Shown: positions 28,925 through 39,122, counted from the first letter of the stretch. The stretch is DNA of 64,000 nucleotides from Castellaniella defragrans (GCF_014203015.1 NZ_JACHIB010000018.1:1-64000); one strand, 5' to 3'. Notes: generated by a model from the letters alone, not told the origin. Numbers and translations: made by a program.

Positions 28925-30217
28925 CTACTTCAAGGCGTGCACCCCGGCCGCGGGCCGCCGACCCCGGGTTTTCCGGCCGCCGCGCTCGGCCTCTTCCAGG
29001 CCCGTCAGGGCCTGCTTGATCGCGCCGTAGGCGGGGCGCCCCTGCGCGGTGATCTTTTCCCGCACCGCCTCGAAGCGGCCGCGCCGCGCCAGGTCGAGGA
29101 TCTCGCCGCGCACCACGCGGTAGTTCCGCAGGGCCTCGGCGAACCGCTCCCGCGCCGCCGGGTCTCCCGAACGGCGCAGGTAGCGCGCCCAGGTCTCGTC
29201 CATGAGCTGGTCGATCTCGCCGATGCGCTCGATCACGGGCTTGATTTCCTCGTGGCTGTCGGCGTTCTTGATAAGGATGTTGCAGGCCCGCATTTCCTCG
29301 GCGCAGGTCGTCAGCACGTCGAGCTCCCTGCGCCCGGGCAGCAGTTGCGCGGTGCCGCGCTTGAGCTGGCCGATCTGCCCCTGGACCAGGCGCAGGTCGA
29401 CGTTGCTCTTGCCCACCCATTCGACGGACTGGCGCGCCGAGGCCGAGAGGGACTCGATGTCCTGGCCGATGCGGTGGCTCAGCCCGCTTTGCGTGCGCGC
29501 CGCTTCGGTCATCTGGCCGGAGGCTTCCAGCGTGCGGCTGGAATGCTGGCTGATGTCGGTCAGGGCCTGGCCGGCCTCCTGGGCGTGATCCACCCCCGCC
29601 TGGATGTCGGTCAGCACGGTGTCGAGGAATCCGCCGGCCTCGGCCGTGCTGGCCGAAATCGCCGAGATCATCTCGCGGATCTGCACGGTGGCCTCGTCGG
29701 TGCGGGCCGCCAGCTTGCGGACCTCGTCGGCCACGACGCCGAAGCCGCGCCCCTGCTCGCCCGCCCGGGCCGCCTCGACGGCCGCGTTCAGCGACAGCAG
29801 GTTGGTCTGCATGGCGACGTGCTGGATCAGCCCGAGGATGCCCTCGATCTCCTGGGTCCGGCGCACGACCTCGCGGAAGCGGTCGCTGAGGCTGTCGGCC
29901 GAACGCGCCAGCGCGGCGAGCCGCGCCGTGGTCTGGCCCAGCAGTTCGTCGCCCCGGCGCGCCAGCGCGTGCATGCTGTCCACGCCGTCGCGCGTGACCT
30001 CCGCCGACTGCACGACGGTCTCGACGCTGCGCGCCAGCGCGTCCATGCTTGCCCTCAGGCCGGCCAGGATGCCCGTCTGCTCGCGCGACAGGGTGACCAC
30101 GTTGGTGAAGGAGGACATCATGCTGGCGTTGTTGACGGTGATGTCCAGCGCCTGCCGGTCCAGGCTCTGGATGTCCTGGGCGACGCGCCCGCTCATCCAG
30201 CGTATCCGCATGCTCAT
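28925..30217 (-). CDS. soluble methyl-accepting chemotaxis protein
   Basis: A 430-aa chemoreceptor with no convincing transmembrane segment, so probably cytoplasmic. The signalling tip ([20 protein letters not shown]) lies near residues 140-160 and is followed by [20 protein letters not shown]-terminal helical region of about 180 residues ([25 protein letters not shown] onwards) replaces the usual membrane/HAMP input. Inferred: the sensing part is C-terminal and cytoplasmic. The C-terminus is Arg/Gly-rich. It is a lone gene upstream (on the minus strand) of brnTA. Confidence 0.85.
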   Translation of the reverse strand: MSMRIRWMSGRVAQDIQSLDRQALDITVNNASMMSSFTNVVTLSREQTGILAGLRASMDALARSVETVVQSAEVTRDGVDSMHALARRGDELLGQTTARLAALARSADSLSDRFREVVRRTQEIEGILGLIQHVAMQTNLLSLNAAVEAARAGEQGRGFGVVADEVRKLAARTDEATVQIREMISAISASTAEAGGFLDTVLTDIQAGVDHAQEAGQALTDISQHSSRTLEASGQMTEAARTQSGLSHRIGQDIESLSASARQSVEWVGKSNVDLRLVQGQIGQLKRGTAQLLPGRRELDVLTTCAEEMRACNILIKNADSHEEIKPVIERIGEIDQLMDETWARYLRRSGDPAARERFAEALRNYRVVRGEILDLARRGRFEAVREKITAQGRPAYGAIKQALTGLEEAERGGRKTRGRRPAAGVHALK

Positions 30218-30272
30218 CTTCGTCTCCTGTGTTTTACTAACATATTAGCTTGAGAGACGGATGGCAACAAGT

Positions 30273-30307
30273 AAAAAAGCCTCGCCGGTCGGTGTTCCGG
30301 CGAGGCT
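30273..30307 (-). terminator. strong intrinsic terminator of bamC
   Basis: AGCCTCGCCGG (30278-30288) pairs with CCGGCGAGGCT (30297-30307). On the minus strand the stem is followed by TTTTTT (30278-30273). It lies about 45 nt beyond the bamC stop and closes the dapA-bamC unit. Confidence 0.9.
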
Positions 30308-30352
30308 CGCGTCGCGTGGCGGACGGGCGGGCGGAGCCCGCGAGGGTCCGGC

Positions 30353-31483
30353 CTACTCGGTTTCCTTCAGGTTTTTCGCCAGCACCGAGAGGATGCGGCG
30401 CGCCGTGGCGTCGGTCTTGGGCTGGCCGGCGGCGTCGCGCACGCTGACCTCGGTGCCGCCGCCCTGCTGGGCCAGGTGGATGCGCAGTTTCTGCGGCTCG
30501 GCGGTGTTGCGCGTGCCGAAGACGCGGCCGAAGAAGGTCTGCTGCTCGATCTGCTCGCCCGTGTCGGTGTCCAGGTAGCGGATGTAATAATCGCCCTGCT
30601 CTCGATTGCGGTCCTCGACCGTGAAGCGCGCCGCATCGATGGCCACGCCCACGCGGCGCCACGCCCGGTCGAAGGGTTCGGCCACGGTCAGCGAGGTCTG
30701 GTCCTGAGCGAGCTGGGCGGCGGCGACCGTGCCGGCGCCGGTCTCGGCGGCCTTGACCTTCTGCGCGGCCTGCTGCTGGTCGGTGCCCAGGTAGACCATC
30801 AGGCGGGCCAGCATGGCGGCGTTCAGGCCCGGATCTTCCTTGCCGAAGACCCACTTGAACGCGGTGCCGTCGCCCGTGGGGGTTTCTTCCATGTGCTGGT
30901 GGCTGATGTAGACCTCGGTCTTGCCGTTGACGCGCTCCAGGCGGGTCGTGAAGCGGTCGCGCTCGCCGCTGTCGAAGACCTGGTCGAGCACGCTGCCCAG
31001 GGCGCTGCGCAGCCAGCCCTCGGGGATCTTGGCGCGGTTTTCCGCCCAGTCGGTCTCGATCAGGCCGGCCTGCGCGTTCTGCGAATGGATGGTGAAGCCC
31101 TGCTCGCCCCAGAATTCGATGATCTTCGGGTACAGGTTTTCGGCGGTCTCGTTGACGACCAGCCAGCGCAACGTGCCGTCGCGCATGACTTCGATGCCGG
31201 GCGCCCGGGGCAGCACGCGGTCGGCCGGGTTGACGCTCTGCACGCCCTGGCTGGCGCGGTAGTCGCTCAGGCGGGCGACGCCTTCGGGGGCCACGTAGTG
31301 CGTGTTCTTGTTGGCCTGGGTCAGGTCGGGCGGAATCGACAGGGGTTCGCCCGTGACGGTGCTCTTGTATTCGACGGACTCGGTCTGGCCGGTCAGCTGG
31401 CCGAGGGTCGAGCAGGCGGACAGGGACAGCAGACCCGCCAGCACCAGGCTGGTCCGGGCGAGCGGCATGCGTTTCATCATCAC
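30353..31483 (-). CDS. bamC: outer membrane assembly lipoprotein BamC
   Basis: Lipoprotein of the BAM complex that inserts outer-membrane beta-barrels. The signal peptide ends in the lipobox LSAC (Cys near residue 24). The following stretch with [21 protein letters not shown] is the BamC N-terminal segment that binds BamD. Two helix-grip domains follow ([21 protein letters not shown] and [19 protein letters not shown]). The start overlaps the dapA stop (TGATG), and dapA-bamC is a common pairing in proteobacteria. Three Met codons lie close together at the start. Confidence 0.93.
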   Translation of the reverse strand: MMMKRMPLARTSLVLAGLLSLSACSTLGQLTGQTESVEYKSTVTGEPLSIPPDLTQANKNTHYVAPEGVARLSDYRASQGVQSVNPADRVLPRAPGIEVMRDGTLRWLVVNETAENLYPKIIEFWGEQGFTIHSQNAQAGLIETDWAENRAKIPEGWLRSALGSVLDQVFDSGERDRFTTRLERVNGKTEVYISHQHMEETPTGDGTAFKWVFGKEDPGLNAAMLARLMVYLGTDQQQAAQKVKAAETGAGTVAAAQLAQDQTSLTVAEPFDRAWRRVGVAIDAARFTVEDRNREQGDYYIRYLDTDTGEQIEQQTFFGRVFGTRNTAEPQKLRIHLAQQGGGTEVSVRDAAGQPKTDATARRILSVLAKNLKETE

Positions 31484-32382
31484 AGGGAACCTGCCTCAAT
31501 CAGGGCTTGGCGCACGGCGGTGCGCAACGAGTCGGACAAGGGTGTCAGGGGCAGGCGGTAGCCGAGCTGGGTCAGGCCCATTTCGGCGACGGCCCACTTG
31601 ACGGGGATGGGGTTGGCTTCCAGGAACAGCACCTGGTTCAGGGCCGCCAGCCGGTTGTTCAGGCGGCGGGTTTCGGGCACGTCGCCGCGCAGCGCGGCGG
31701 CGCACAACTCGTGCATCAGGCGCGGCGCGACGTTGGCGGTGACGGAGATGTTGCCGCGTCCGCCCAGCAGGATCAGCGCGGCGGCGGTGGCGTCGTCGCC
31801 GCTGAAGACCTGGAAGCCTTCCGGCGCGGCCGCGATCAGCTGGGCGCCGCGGGCGATGTTGCCGGTGGCGTCCTTGACGCCGATGATGCCGGGCACCTGG
31901 GCCAGGCGCAGGATGGTCTCGTTGGACAGGTCCGCCACCGTGCGGCCCGGCACGTTGTACAGGATGCTGGGCAGGTCGCCGGACTCGGCGATGGCGCGGA
32001 AGTGCTGGTAGAGGCCTTCCTGGGTGGGCTTGTTGTAGTAGGGCACGACCGTCAGGCCGGCGGCCGCGCCGGCGGCATAGGCGTGGCGCTGCAGCTCGAT
32101 GGCCTCGGCGGTGGAATTGCCGCCGGTGCCCGCGATCACGGGGATGCGGCCGTCGGCGTGGCGCACGGCGAGCTCGATGAGCTCGGCCTGCTCCTGGACG
32201 GTGACGGTGGGCGATTCGCCCGAGGTGCCGACGACCACCAGGGCGTCGGTGCCCTGCGCGACGTGCCAGTCGATCAGTTTCCGGAAGGCCTCCAGGTCCA
32301 GTTGCCCGTCGGGATGCATGGGCGTGACCAGGGCGACCATGCTGCCCTGAAAGACTGGGGTCGATGAATCCGAGCCGGCCAT
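31480..32382 (-). CDS. dapA: 4-hydroxy-tetrahydrodipicolinate synthase
   Basis: First committed step of the lysine/diaminopimelate pathway: condensation of pyruvate with aspartate semialdehyde. The 300-aa protein starts [21 protein letters not shown] (ATG at 32382; an in-frame upstream ATG lacks homology). It has the conserved GTSGESPT, the Tyr of [18 protein letters not shown] and the Schiff-base Lys in GVKDATG. Translationally coupled to bamC. Confidence 0.96.
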   Translation of the reverse strand: MAGSDSSTPVFQGSMVALVTPMHPDGQLDLEAFRKLIDWHVAQGTDALVVVGTSGESPTVTVQEQAELIELAVRHADGRIPVIAGTGGNSTAEAIELQRHAYAAGAAAGLTVVPYYNKPTQEGLYQHFRAIAESGDLPSILYNVPGRTVADLSNETILRLAQVPGIIGVKDATGNIARGAQLIAAAPEGFQVFSGDDATAAALILLGGRGNISVTANVAPRLMHELCAAALRGDVPETRRLNNRLAALNQVLFLEANPIPVKWAVAEMGLTQLGYRLPLTPLSDSLRTAVRQALIEAGSL

Positions 32383-32463
32383 GATGAGGAATGCCTCCGC
32401 AAGACGCCCGGGATAGGCCCGGGCGAAACAAAAAGCCAAGTTTACCGGATTCGGACCGCCGAT

Positions 32464-33117
32464 CTACAAAAATCCGCTGACGACCCACTGCCCCAGCTTC
32501 AGCAGCGGCAGCATCAGGGGCCAGAGCCAGCCGAGCATCATCAGCACGATCAGGATCACCAGGCCATAGGGCTCGATGCGGCCGTAGCGCCAGGCCAGCC
32601 GCGCGGGCAGCAGGCTGAAGACGATCCGCCCGCCGTCCAGCGGCGGCAGCGGCAGCAGGTTCAGCGCCATCAGGATCAGGTTGACCTGGACCCCGGCCTG
32701 GGCCATCAGCGCCCAGAAATCGCCCGGGCCGCCGATCAGGCCCAGCATCAGCATGGCGCGCAGGAACAGCACCCAGCCGATGGCCATCAGCAGGTTGGAG
32801 GCCGGCCCGGCGAGCGCCACCCACAGCATGTCGCGCTTGGGCCGGCGCAGGCGGCTCCAGTTCACCGGCACGGGCTTGGCCCAGCCGAACAGCAGCCCGC
32901 CGCCCATGAGCTTGGTGGCGAACAGCAGCACCAGCGGCACGACGATGGTGCCCATCGGGTCGATGTGCCGCAGGGGATTGAGGCTGATGCGGCCGGCCTG
33001 CTCGGCCGTGGGATCGCCGAAATGGCGCGCCACGTACCCGTGCGCCGCCTCGTGCAGGGTGATGGCGAACAGGACCGGCAGAGCGTAGACCGCGATGGTC
33101 TGGATCAGATTGTCCAC
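32464..33117 (-). CDS. site-2 protease family (M50) membrane metalloprotease
   Basis: Intramembrane zinc protease-like protein of 217 aa with about five or six hydrophobic helices. The zinc site HEAAH lies in FAITLHEAAHGYVARHFGD near residue 22, and the third ligand region NLLPLPPLDGGRI near residue 155. This compact group lacks PDZ domains; substrates are unknown. It lies upstream of dapA on the same strand with an 81-nt gap. Confidence 0.9.
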   Translation of the reverse strand: MDNLIQTIAVYALPVLFAITLHEAAHGYVARHFGDPTAEQAGRISLNPLRHIDPMGTIVVPLVLLFATKLMGGGLLFGWAKPVPVNWSRLRRPKRDMLWVALAGPASNLLMAIGWVLFLRAMLMLGLIGGPGDFWALMAQAGVQVNLILMALNLLPLPPLDGGRIVFSLLPARLAWRYGRIEPYGLVILIVLMMLGWLWPLMLPLLKLGQWVVSGFL

Positions 33118-33219
33118 GGGAACTCGGGCGAACGAAGCGCCGGCCGGCGGCCGGCAGATTCCGTAAGCATAACCGCTCGCCCGGATCGTCCGCGCCGCGC
33201 CATCGGCCGGCGCCCCCGC

Positions 33220-33846
33220 TCAGGCGATGCCGAGGGTGGCCGGGTCGCCGCGGCCCGCCCGCACGACCTTGGGCGGGTCTTCGGTGAGGTCGATGACCGT
33301 GGTGGGCTCGAAGGGGCAGGAGCCGCCATCGACGATGGCGGCCAGATCGTGCGCATAGCGGCCGACGATGTCCTGCGCGTCGTTCAACGGCAGGGTCTCG
33401 TCCTGGGGAATCAATGTGGTGGAAAGCAGCGGCGAGCCGGCGGCTTCGATCAGGGCGAGCGCCACCCGGTGGTCGGGCACGCGGATGCCGATGGTCTTGC
33501 GCGAGGGGTGCGAGACGCGCCGGGGGACTTCTTTCGTGGCTTCGAGGATGAAGGTCCAGGGGCCCGGCGTGGCCAGCTTCAGCAACCGGTACTGGGGATT
33601 GTCGACCTTGGCGAAGTGGCTGATTTCCGCCAGGTCGCGGCACAGCACCGTCAGGTGGTGGCGTTCGTCCAGGCCGCGCAGCCGGCGCAGGCGCCCGGCG
33701 GCGTCCTTGTCGTCCAGGCGCGCCACGACGGCGTAGCTGGAATCGGTGGGGACGGCGACCAGCCCTCCCTCGGCGAGGAGCTCGCCGGCTTGCTGGAGCA
33801 GCCTGGATTGCGGGTTTTCGGGATGGACGACGAAGATCTGTGCCAT
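33220..33846 (-). CDS. YrdC/Sua5-family L-threonylcarbamoyladenylate synthase-like protein
   Basis: Sua5/YrdC/YciO-type protein of 208 aa. The GGLVAVPTDSSYAVVARLDDKDA segment, a Lys/Arg-rich middle with SHPSRKTIGIRVPDH and a late SCPFEPTTVIDL are typical, closest in style to the YciO branch, so activity in tRNA t6A synthesis is likely but not certain. The ATG at 33846 (MAQIFVVHPENPQ) fits better than the one at 33852. Confidence 0.85.
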   Translation of the reverse strand: MAQIFVVHPENPQSRLLQQAGELLAEGGLVAVPTDSSYAVVARLDDKDAAGRLRRLRGLDERHHLTVLCRDLAEISHFAKVDNPQYRLLKLATPGPWTFILEATKEVPRRVSHPSRKTIGIRVPDHRVALALIEAAGSPLLSTTLIPQDETLPLNDAQDIVGRYAHDLAAIVDGGSCPFEPTTVIDLTEDPPKVVRAGRGDPATLGIA

Positions 33847-34039
33847 GAGCATTCCTTATGGGAGGGGTCCGGCCATCCCGGATCCGGCCCCGCCGGGGAG
33901 CCCGATCCCGGACGGCCCCGGTGAACCGCTGAAATCGAATCCGTAGCCGATAACATGACCTAAAACGCAGTGGCGATCAAGGGCCGGAGCGCCGCCTGCA
34001 AAAGGATTCCAGTCATGCTAGAATTCCCGTTCTTTGAGT

Positions 34040-34116
34040 GGTGACCGTAGCTCAGTTGGTAGAGTCCCGGATTGTGATTCCGGTTGTCGTGGGTTCGAGC
34101 CCCATCGGTCACCCCA
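34040..34116 (+). tRNA. tRNA-His(GTG)
   Basis: Cloverleaf with the extra 5' G typical of tRNA-His at 34040, anticodon GTG in the loop ATTGTGAT, T-arm GTTCGAG, matching acceptor stem GTGACC/GGTCAC, discriminator C and encoded CCA (34114-34116). Confidence 0.97.
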
Positions 34117-34285
34117 CCCCCCTTTCCCTGTGAAAAGCCGCGCCATGCGCGGGTTTTCACCGCGCGAAAGCCGGAACGGACTTCCGGACCTGGGGAGGCT
34201 TTGTCCCGGGTTCCCGGGCTGGCGGGGACGGCCCCGTCCGATCGCATCCACGCGGTGACGGCACCGCCGCAGCGAACCGCTTTCC

Positions 34286-34714
34286 ATGCAGATCCACGAC
34301 CGCCCGCTGGGCGAACGCGTCTTTCACGCACTGACGTTTGAAATCCTCGCCATCGGCATTTCCGCCCCCCTGGCCGCCTGGATCACCGGGCGCAGCATCT
34401 TCGACATGGGCGTGCTCACCGCCGTCGTCGCCACGATCGCGGTGCTCTGGAACATGCTCTACAACTGGCTGTTCGACCGCCTGCAGGCGCGCGTCGGCTT
34501 CGACCGCACCTATGGCGTGCGGGTGGCGCATGCCATCGGCTTCGAGGGCGGCCTGATCGTGATCGCCATTCCCTTCGTCGCCTGGTGGCTGGACATCTCC
34601 GTCTGGCACGCCCTGGTGCTGGACATCGGCTTCGTCCTGTTCTACCTGCCCTACGGCTTTCTTTTCAACCTGGGGTATGACAAGATTCGGCAGAATCTGA
34701 TCACAGCCGACTGA
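34286..34714 (+). CDS. PACE-family efflux transporter (AceI-like)
   Basis: Small inner-membrane protein of 142 aa with four predicted helices in two tandem bacterial transmembrane-pair halves. RVFHALTFEILAI near residue 12 contains the conserved intramembrane Glu, and a second RVAHAIGFEGGLIV repeats it. Family members such as AceI export biocides (chlorhexidine) or polyamines. No linked regulator is seen, although AceI genes often have one. Confidence 0.88.
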   Translation: MQIHDRPLGERVFHALTFEILAIGISAPLAAWITGRSIFDMGVLTAVVATIAVLWNMLYNWLFDRLQARVGFDRTYGVRVAHAIGFEGGLIVIAIPFVAWWLDISVWHALVLDIGFVLFYLPYGFLFNLGYDKIRQNLITAD

Positions 34715-34757
34715 CAGGCCCGGCAGCGCGTCCGGGCCCCCCCCCCCGGAACGCAGC

Positions 34758-35060
34758 ATGGACACCCCTTCCGACACGACCCCAGCGCCCCAGGCCCCCG
34801 AGTGGTCCCAGGCCCCCGACGGCTGGGACTGGTCCGCGCAGGACGCGGACGGGCGCTGGTACTGGTACCGCACCGAGCCCGTGCCCGGCATCGGCGGCGG
34901 CATCTGGCGCTCGAATTCCCGCAACCAGCAATTCGCCGCCGCCGGCCGGCCCAACCCGGACTGGCTCGAATCCCTGCGCCGCCGGCCCGGCGCGGCGCAG
35001 GCACCCGGCCCCGGCGGGCCGCCGCCCCCCGCCGATCCGGACACGCCGCCCCGGCCCTGA
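34758..35060 (+). CDS. small Pro/Trp-rich protein of unknown function
   Basis: 100 aa, not recognised. Proline-rich ends flank a Trp/Tyr/Asp-rich core (WSQAPDGWDWSAQDADGRWYWY) that resembles short repeats found in Burkholderiales hypotheticals. No signal peptide or membrane helix. It is preceded by a run of ten C and followed 4 nt later by the cardiolipin synthase gene, so it is probably co-transcribed with it. Confidence 0.55.
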   Translation: MDTPSDTTPAPQAPEWSQAPDGWDWSAQDADGRWYWYRTEPVPGIGGGIWRSNSRNQQFAAAGRPNPDWLESLRRRPGAAQAPGPGGPPPPADPDTPPRP

Positions 35061-35064
35061 GCCC

Positions 35065-36519
35065 ATGAGCGTCCTCACCGAGTTCCTGCGCGAATACTGG
35101 CCGCACCTGGCGGCCCTGCTGACGCTGGTCTTCAGCCTGGCCGTCGCGGCCCAGGCGGCCATGCAGAAGAACGACGTGCGCGCGGCCATCGCCTGGGTCG
35201 GCGTCATCCTGATGTCGCCGTTTCTGGGCGCCTTCCTGTACCTGGTCGCGGGCATCAACCGCATCCGCCACGACCAGATGTCCACCCACCGCAGCCGCCT
35301 GATCAAGGACTACGTCAACAGCGCGTACCCCGCCTTCGGCGACGTCGCCGCGGTGTCCGGCCCGCAGTTCGCCTCGCTGCGCGTGCTGTGCGACCAGGTC
35401 GGCCGGTTCCCGCTGCAAGGCGGCAACCACATCACCCTGCTCGACAGCGGCGACGAGGCCTATCCGGCCATGCTGCGGGCCATCGACGAGGCCCACCACT
35501 GCATCGCGCTGCAAAGCTACATCTTCGACCACGACCGCGCCGGCCTGCGCTTCGCCGACGCCCTGCGGCGCGCCCGCGAGCGCGGCGTCGAGATCCGGGT
35601 GCTGATCGACGCCGTGGGCGCGCGCTATTCCCACCCGCCCATCCTGCGCCTGCTGCAGCGCAACGGCATCCGCGCCGACCGCTACATGACCAATCCGCTG
35701 GGCCTGCGCTCGGCCTACGCCAACCTGCGCAGCCACCGCAAGATCCTGTTCGTCGACGGCCACCTGGGCTTCATGGGCGGCATGAACATCCGCGAGAGCT
35801 TCATGGCGTCCCTGGCGGGACGGCGCGCGGACAGCGACACGCACTTCCGCATCGAGGGTCCGCTGGCGACCCAGCTGTTCGCCGTCTTCGCCAACGACTG
35901 GGAATTCGCCACCAGCGAGCGCCTGCGCATCGAGGACTGGGTGCGCGTCTCGCCCCTGCCGCCGCCGCCCCGGGTGCCGGCGCGCTGCATCCGGACCGGC
36001 CCGGACCGCTTCATGGCGGCCACGCACCGCGTGCTGCTGGGCGCCCTGGCCGTAGCGCAGCATCACGTGCGCATCCAGTCGCCCTATTTCCTGCCCGACC
36101 AGATCCTGATCGGCGCGCTGAACACGGCGGCGCGGCGCGGCATCCAGGTGGACATCGTGATCCCCGGGCGCAACAACCTGCGCCTGGTGAACTACGCCAT
36201 GACCGCCCAGCTGAGCCAGGTGCTGGAAGGCGGCTGCCGCGTCTGGCGCTACCGCAGGAATTTCGACCACTCCAAGCTGTTCACCGTCGACGACGCCTGG
36301 TCCTACGTCGGCTCGTCGAACCTGGATCCGCGCAGCCTGCGGCTGAATTTCGAGCTGGACATGGAGGTCTACGACCGCGGCCTGGCCAGCCAGATCGGAC
36401 GGCGCATCGACGCGGCCATCGAGCAGTCCGAGCGCGTGACCCTGGACTCCCTGAACGCCATGCCCTACCTGAAGCAGCTGCGCAACCGGATCATCTGGCT
36501 GGCCAGCCCGTACCTCTGA
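35065..36519 (+). CDS. cls: cardiolipin synthase
   Basis: Phospholipase D-superfamily enzyme that joins two phosphatidylglycerols to cardiolipin at the inner membrane. The 484-aa protein has two N-terminal hydrophobic helices (about 10-32 and 40-62) and two HKD-type motifs: SHRKILFVDGHLGFMGGMN near residue 230 and DHSKLFTVDDAWSYVGSSN near residue 410. Length and layout match ClsA. Confidence 0.93.
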   Translation: MSVLTEFLREYWPHLAALLTLVFSLAVAAQAAMQKNDVRAAIAWVGVILMSPFLGAFLYLVAGINRIRHDQMSTHRSRLIKDYVNSAYPAFGDVAAVSGPQFASLRVLCDQVGRFPLQGGNHITLLDSGDEAYPAMLRAIDEAHHCIALQSYIFDHDRAGLRFADALRRARERGVEIRVLIDAVGARYSHPPILRLLQRNGIRADRYMTNPLGLRSAYANLRSHRKILFVDGHLGFMGGMNIRESFMASLAGRRADSDTHFRIEGPLATQLFAVFANDWEFATSERLRIEDWVRVSPLPPPPRVPARCIRTGPDRFMAATHRVLLGALAVAQHHVRIQSPYFLPDQILIGALNTAARRGIQVDIVIPGRNNLRLVNYAMTAQLSQVLEGGCRVWRYRRNFDHSKLFTVDDAWSYVGSSNLDPRSLRLNFELDMEVYDRGLASQIGRRIDAAIEQSERVTLDSLNAMPYLKQLRNRIIWLASPYL

Positions 36520-36597
36520 ATCCCCAAGGGCCCCGGGACCCCGCGCCCCGGGCGTATCATGGGCGCCTGTCCTCATTCCTGCGCAGGAGCCCGCTCC

Positions 36598-37830
36598 ATG
36601 AATCCCTCCCAGCCCGAAGCCCCCGAAGCCGCCCCCGACGCGCCCTGGCGCGAACAGACCCTGCTGCTGCACGGCGACGCCGTCTGCGGCCACGGGGCCG
36701 ACGTGGTCTCGCCGATCCACTACAGCGCCACCTTCCGCGCCGAAACCGCCGAGCAGTTCTCGGAAATGGCCACCACCGTGCGCCCGGCGGCCTTCTACAC
36801 GCGCCACGGCAATCCCGTGAACAAGCGCGTCGAGGCCATCCTGGCCGGCCTGGAAGGCACCGAAAGCGCGCTGCTGACGGGCTCGGGCATGGGCGCCATC
36901 TGCACCACCATCCTGGCGCTGCTCAAGGCCGGCGACCACGTCGTGGCCCAGCAGCGCCACTACATGAGCACCTCCAAGCTGTTCGCGGAAGTCCTCACCC
37001 GCTACGGCGTGCAGGTCAGCTTCTTCGACCAGACGGACCTGGACAGCCTGCGCGCCGCGCTGCGTCCGGACACGAAGCTGATCATGGTGGAAACGCCGGT
37101 GAACCCCAGCCTGTCCATCACGGACCTGGCGGCGGTGGCCGATATCGCCCGGGCGCGCGGCATCCTGACGGTGGCCGACAACACCTTCGCCTCGCCGCTG
37201 AACCAGCGCCCGCACGACCTGGGCATCGACATCGTGGTGCACAGCGCCACCAAGTACCTGGGCGGCCACCACGACCTGATGGCGGGCGCCATCTGCTGCA
37301 GCGACGCGCTGGCCGAGACCATCTGGAAGATGCACGTCACCCTGGGCGCGGTGCTCTCGCCCATGGACGCCTGGCTGCTGCTGCGCGGCCTGCGCACACT
37401 GTCGCTGCGCATGGAACGCATCAATGCCAACGCCCTGGCGCTGGCGCGGTGGCTGGAGGCCCGCCCGGAAGTCGAGCGGGTCTTCTACCCCGGCCTGGAA
37501 AGCCACCCGCAGCACGCCCTGGCGGCGCGCCAGATGCGCGGCTTCGGCGCGGTGGTGGCGTATTCGATCAAGGGCGGCTACGCCGCCACGCAGCGCTTCG
37601 TGACCGGGCTCAAGCTGGCCACCCAGGCGGTCAGCCTGGGCGGGGTCGAGACCCTGGCCGTGCACACCGCGTCCATGTGGGCCAGCTCCATGACCGAGGC
37701 CGACATGCAGGCCGCCGGCATCGAGCCCAATTTCGTCCGCATGTCGGTCGGCGTGGAGCACGTGGACGACCTGAAGGCCGACCTGGCCCAGGCGCTGGAA
37801 CGGTCGCAGGCGATCCGGGAACCCGCCTGA
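36598..37830 (+). CDS. PLP-dependent trans-sulfuration enzyme (cystathionine gamma-synthase / sulfhydrylase family)
   Basis: A 410-aa Cys/Met-metabolism PLP enzyme. The Schiff-base Lys is in SATKYLGGHHDL, the Tyr/Arg of TRHGNPVNKRVE bind phosphate, and ETPVNPSL and VADNTF are typical. It could be cystathionine gamma-synthase, O-succinylhomoserine sulfhydrylase or a gamma-lyase; the sequence alone does not decide. The ATG at 36598 is preferred over 36559. The cys operon is 8 kb away, not adjacent. Confidence 0.88.
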   Translation: MNPSQPEAPEAAPDAPWREQTLLLHGDAVCGHGADVVSPIHYSATFRAETAEQFSEMATTVRPAAFYTRHGNPVNKRVEAILAGLEGTESALLTGSGMGAICTTILALLKAGDHVVAQQRHYMSTSKLFAEVLTRYGVQVSFFDQTDLDSLRAALRPDTKLIMVETPVNPSLSITDLAAVADIARARGILTVADNTFASPLNQRPHDLGIDIVVHSATKYLGGHHDLMAGAICCSDALAETIWKMHVTLGAVLSPMDAWLLLRGLRTLSLRMERINANALALARWLEARPEVERVFYPGLESHPQHALAARQMRGFGAVVAYSIKGGYAATQRFVTGLKLATQAVSLGGVETLAVHTASMWASSMTEADMQAAGIEPNFVRMSVGVEHVDDLKADLAQALERSQAIREPA

Positions 37831-37837
37831 GCGCGGC

Positions 37838-38335
37838 TTACGCCGGCATCGGGGGGCGGTGGGGCACCGCCCGCTGGATGAACCGCTCGTGCGCGCGCCG
37901 GGCGGAGGCCGCCGCGGCCAGGGCCGCCAGGCCGCCCACCGCCGCGACGACCAGGGCGGCCAGTTCGGGGGACAGCTCCGTGGAACCCGCCCAGCGCTGC
38001 CAGAAGACGCCCGCCGACACCAGCACGCACAGCGCCGCGAGCGCGTTGCGCCCGCCCAGCCGCAGCCCGGCGCGCAGCGCGGCGCCCGGCGTCGCCGCCG
38101 TCCAGCCCCGGTAGCGGCGGAAATGCGTCAGGAACCGCGACAGGCTCAGGATCAGGGCGATCACCACGGCGGCCACCACCGCCAGCCCCATGGCCGACTC
38201 GACGGGCATCGAGATGCTATCGTGGGTCATCGGCATGGACTCCAGGTGCCGCCACTCCAGCCAGGCGGTGGTCGCCACGAAAGCCCCGGAGAACCCGGCC
38301 AGCTTCCAGTCAGATACAGAAATGTGTGCCGTCAT
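37838..38335 (-). CDS. hypothetical membrane protein
   Basis: 165 aa, not recognised. Two or more hydrophobic segments (AMGLAVVAAVVIALILSLS and ALAALCVLVSAGVFW) and an Ala-rich C-terminal helix suggest an inner-membrane protein. Its proposed ATG (38335-38333) shares two bases with the ATG of the divergent gene starting at 38334, so at least one of the two starts is probably further inside. Confidence 0.55.
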   Translation of the reverse strand: MTAHISVSDWKLAGFSGAFVATTAWLEWRHLESMPMTHDSISMPVESAMGLAVVAAVVIALILSLSRFLTHFRRYRGWTAATPGAALRAGLRLGGRNALAALCVLVSAGVFWQRWAGSTELSPELAALVVAAVGGLAALAAAASARRAHERFIQRAVPHRPPMPA

Positions 38336-39122
38336 GACATCCTCTCGTGAAAGACTCCCGCCTACCTTATCCGAAAGTCCGCCCGCCGCGACGCCGGACG
38401 GCGGCGATTCCGCCCAAAATGGGCGGACGGCGCGCGATCCCCGCTACGAGCGGGCCTTCGCCGCCCTCAGCTTCGTCATGAACCGGCACTTCATCGATCA
38501 CCTGCTGCGGGCCATGCGCGAACTCGACATGGACGCCGAATCCCTGATCCTTCTCGGACTGGTGTCCCACCTGGGCCTGGTGCGCCTGATGGCGCCGGGC
38601 GGCGCGGGCGCGGGCGCTGATGCGGGCGCTGATGCGGGCACGGATGCCGCCCCCGTCCGCGGGGAACCGCAGCCCGTCCGCCTGCGGGATCTGACGGTGG
38701 TCTCGCGGCTGCCCCGGGAAACCATCCGCCGCAAGCTGCTCGGACTGCGGGACGCCGGCTACCTCGAACAGCGGGGACGCGGCTGGGTGCTGATCCCCGG
38801 ACGCATCGACGAGCGGATGCGCGCGTTCAACTACCAGACCCTGCGGCGCCTGCTGGCGACGGTGCGCGAGCTGGAGGCCATCCTGGTGCAGGCGGGCAGG
38901 CGGCCCGCCGCGTTCGCGGGCGGGCTGGCCGGAAAGGCGGCGAGCCCGGAAGGCGCGGCGGGCCCAGGGCAGGGAATCGGCCGGCAAGAGACGGTCAGCC
39001 GGGGGGACGCGGCCGACCGGGGCGATGCGATCAGCTCAGGCCCGCCTTGTCCAGCCCGAACAGGGCGTCGGACGAACCCGGCACCGGCTGGAAGGCCACT
39101 CCCAGGCGGTTCCAGCCGTTGA
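38334..39122 (+). CDS. winged-helix-type DNA-binding protein, putative regulator
   Basis: About 262 aa. The centre (RLRDLTVVSRLPRETIRRKLLGLRDAGYLEQRGRGWVL) reads like a winged helix-turn-helix. A long helical N-terminal part precedes it, with a low-complexity GADAGADAGTDA linker between. The C-terminal 80 residues are Gly/Pro/Arg-rich, and the last 90 bases overlap the ahpD-like gene on the other strand, so the true stop region or frame may differ. Function not assigned; it may control the divergent membrane protein. Confidence 0.55.
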   Translation: MTSSRERLPPTLSESPPAATPDGGDSAQNGRTARDPRYERAFAALSFVMNRHFIDHLLRAMRELDMDAESLILLGLVSHLGLVRLMAPGGAGAGADAGADAGTDAAPVRGEPQPVRLRDLTVVSRLPRETIRRKLLGLRDAGYLEQRGRGWVLIPGRIDERMRAFNYQTLRRLLATVRELEAILVQAGRRPAAFAGGLAGKAASPEGAAGPGQGIGRQETVSRGDAADRGDAISSGPPCPARTGRRTNPAPAGRPLPGGSSR

